Part shown: piece by piece, positions 62,238-64,000 of the stretch
How the letters are laid out: every line of letters begins with the position of its first letter
Numbering within the stretch: the stretch's first letter is position 1
Source: Batillaria attramentaria
Lineage: Eukaryota; Mollusca; Gastropoda; Batillariidae
Length of the DNA stretch: 64,000 nt
Assembly (NCBI GenBank): GCA_018292915.2
Contig: JACVVK020000390.1
Span: 144,501-208,500, forward strand
Reading direction: 5' to 3'
Made by a program: the position numbers and the translations under genes
The notes under the pieces: model-generated
Database searches by the model: none
Seen by the model: the letters and a program-made list of their open reading frames with translations, nothing else
Told to the model about the DNA's origin: nothing

Positions 62238-62922
62238 TGGTTGGAAGGCAGCTTCCCGGACCCCCAGTACACGGACCCGCAGCGCGTGTTCACCTCGTGC
62301 AACCTGAAAACCACCAACGTCAACAACTGGGTCCGGACACCCTTCATTGACCGCGGCGACGCCAAGAGCCTCAAGATCGACATCCGCTTCACCATGCGGA
62401 AATGTTCGCGCTTCACTGACCCGACCAACCTCCAGCAGTGCAAGGAGACGTTCAACATGTACTACTACGAGGCAGACAGCGACTTCGCCAACGAGAGGAA
62501 ACCCACGTGGGACGCCAGCACCTACCAGCTGATCGACAAGGTGGCGGCCGACCACCTCTACGAGAATCCCACCCACTTTACCATCAACACCGAGACCAGG
62601 GACGTGAACTTGAACCCTCAGATCCGGGGCGTCTACTTCGCCTTCCAGGACGAGGGCGCCTGCGTGACCTTGACCTCCATTCGTGTGTACTACGTCACGT
62701 GCCCGGCCATCACGGTGAACTTCGCTCACTTCACGGAGGTGCCGGCCGGCAGTCAGGACCAAGGGGTGGAGGAGTATAGCGGGGTGTGCGTACCCAACTC
62801 GGTGGAGAAGATCCAGCCTACCCATCTGTGTCAGACCTCGGGCCTGTGGTACCGGGACCCAAAAGGGGAGTGCGTGTGCATGCCGGGACACGAGGCCAAG
62901 GACGGGAACACAGTCTGCAAAG
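62238..62922 (+). CDS. Eph: Eph receptor large exon: ephrin-binding domain plus start of the cysteine-rich region (equivalent of vertebrate exon 3)
   Basis: Seen: acceptor TTTTTGTGTTACAG ends at 62237 and donor GTAAGC starts at 62923. The exon is 685 nt: 228 codons from Trp1 (phase 0) plus one base (phase 1). Motifs include VNNWVRTPFIDRG (28-40), CKETFNMYYYEAD (68-80), IRGVYFAFQDEGACVTLTSIRVYY (split at 129-140 and 141-152) and the CVCMPGHE hinge (212-219). Cysteines lie at 21, 56, 68, 142, 155, 184, 198, 212, 214 and 227. By family knowledge 21-142 and 56-68 match the two ligand-domain disulfides, and those from 155 belong to the Sushi/EGF-like cysteine-rich region. No N-glycosylation sequon is present. 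Known: this domain binds ephrins on neighbouring cells and triggers the cytoplasmic kinase. The vertebrate exon is about 664 nt with the same phases. Codons are strongly G/C-ending (36 of the first 40). The in-frame ATG at 62145 lies in the intron and is not a start. Confidence 0.97.
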
Positions 62923-63051
62923 GTAAGCGCTCATCAAACAGTATTTGTGGCCGATAGCGTAGCTCCTCGCTTTTCTGCCTCAACCCATTCCAGCACGCCA
63001 ACGGCTCAGACAAATACATCTTCATACAAGTTTTATTCATTCTGACACAGG

Positions 63052-63126
<75 letters not shown>

Positions 63127-64000
63127 ACATATGGGAAATAAGTAAAGCTGAGAGTGCTCCCTAGATCTAGAAGATGTGTGCTTTGTGTGCCATTGGACAA
63201 GTCTGCCTTGCCCTACATTGGCTACAAGCCACAGTGGAGGGCAAACTGTATAATAGAAACTGTTTTGCGGCTCTTGCATAAATTCATTTACAAATTGACA
63301 AACAGAGCATGTCAACAGACAGATGCAAAAGGATAGGCTGTGCATATGCATGGTTGTACTTTCTGTATACATATATAATTTATATTTAATTATATACGTA
63401 CGTTATATTCGCAGCTAGGTATACTGGTGTAATTTAAGCAGCCCTGGGAATAGTTACCGGATGTAAATTTTTTTGTGAAGGAACTATTTTGTTGTCAACG
63501 CGGATTTTGCTAGCTTTCGCGGTAGTGACTCGGCTTTACAGTGGCGAGCCCCGCGGTTCTCTTTGGAAATTACTTGCTTGCATTTTGCACAGGATGCATA
63601 TTATATGTAGGGCGGCGCTTTCTATTATCACTTCAGATCAAAAGTGGAAAAGATAAAGCAGCCATGCTTGCCGCTCTTTTGTGGCTGCTGTAAACTCGTT
63701 TGTTTTATTGAGAGGCGGGTTCTTTTTGTGGAAAGGTCTTCATCGACGTGAAAGAAATAAGACAAAACAAAACAACGAAGAAAATCTTAAAGGTCTTCAC
63801 GGGGAAAAAACAAAGGCCGGAGCGTATTTTGTCGAAAATGTCTACGTTAACATCGTTTTTTTGCGCTTCTAATTTCGGAACAGAAGTCCGTCAGCAACAC
63901 AAAATTTGCCATCCAAAATTGGAACACAGTTTTTATCTCATGTATGGCGCACTCGTAATTTTCGAACCGAGTTACATTTTTTTTTTTTAACCGTAGCTAA
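62923..64000 (+). other. Eph: Start of Eph intron 3
   Basis: This follows the GTAAGC donor. It contains one long CA array (63052-63128), an AT-rich stretch at about 63365-63405 and unremarkable sequence to the window end. No exon of the downstream cysteine-rich or fibronectin region is recognisable. Confidence 0.8.
63052..63128. repeat. CA microsatellite
   Basis: CA array in intron 3, about 130 bp downstream of the large exon's donor. Confidence 0.98.

Noticed and set aside
62232..62891. 219-aa ORF on the minus strand over the Eph exon
   Set aside because: It is an antisense shadow of a G/C-rich coding exon. The sense frame carries all Eph motifs.

Overview
The window is animal nuclear DNA, not bacterial. 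It has no operons or compact ORFs, is dominated by dinucleotide microsatellites and short interspersed repeats, and contains two spliced exons with GT/AG borders. The exons encode part of an Eph receptor tyrosine kinase. The protein resembles invertebrate Eph, and the repeats (tRNA-derived SINEs, a possible molluscan SINE head, very dense CA/GT and GA/CT arrays) suggest a lophotrochozoan, most likely a gastropod mollusc. The phylum is an inference and no species can be named from the sequence.

Gene layout, + strand. A small exon at 15325-15419 encodes the LLDTT...LGWT start of the mature Eph ligand-binding domain. A large exon at 62238-62922 encodes the rest of that domain and the start of the cysteine-rich region. 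The junction is phase 0 on both sides, so they join directly across an intron of about 46.8 kb. The small exon begins in phase 1 and the large exon ends in phase 1, the pattern known for vertebrate Eph exons 2 and 3. Positions 1-15324 are therefore intron 1 (possibly with an unrecognised first exon), 15420-62237 is intron 2, and 62923-64000 is the start of intron 3. The kinase, SAM and transmembrane exons lie downstream of the window, and no convincing signal-peptide exon was found.

Repeats fill much of the introns. About 35 CA/GT arrays and many GA/CT arrays are present. A tRNA-derived SINE family with a conserved GATATCACCC body has about nine copies or fragments, one with a clear 13-bp target duplication. 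A second tRNA-related family, inserted in minus orientation, occurs at 28.4 kb and 56.0 kb. Two copies of a 195-bp MITE have 15-bp terminal inverted repeats and 6-bp target duplications. Further elements are a 311-bp inverted-repeat element at 32.7 kb, a 100-bp hairpin at 36.1 kb, and several minisatellites and segmental tandem duplications, some in which unique DNA and a microsatellite were duplicated as one block.

No other protein-coding gene is supported. The long Cys-Val and Thr-His ORFs are translations of microsatellites, and the other ORFs show no recognisable domain. No new multi-gene system is visible. The main result is the split Eph gene with a small upstream exon, followed by the repeat families.
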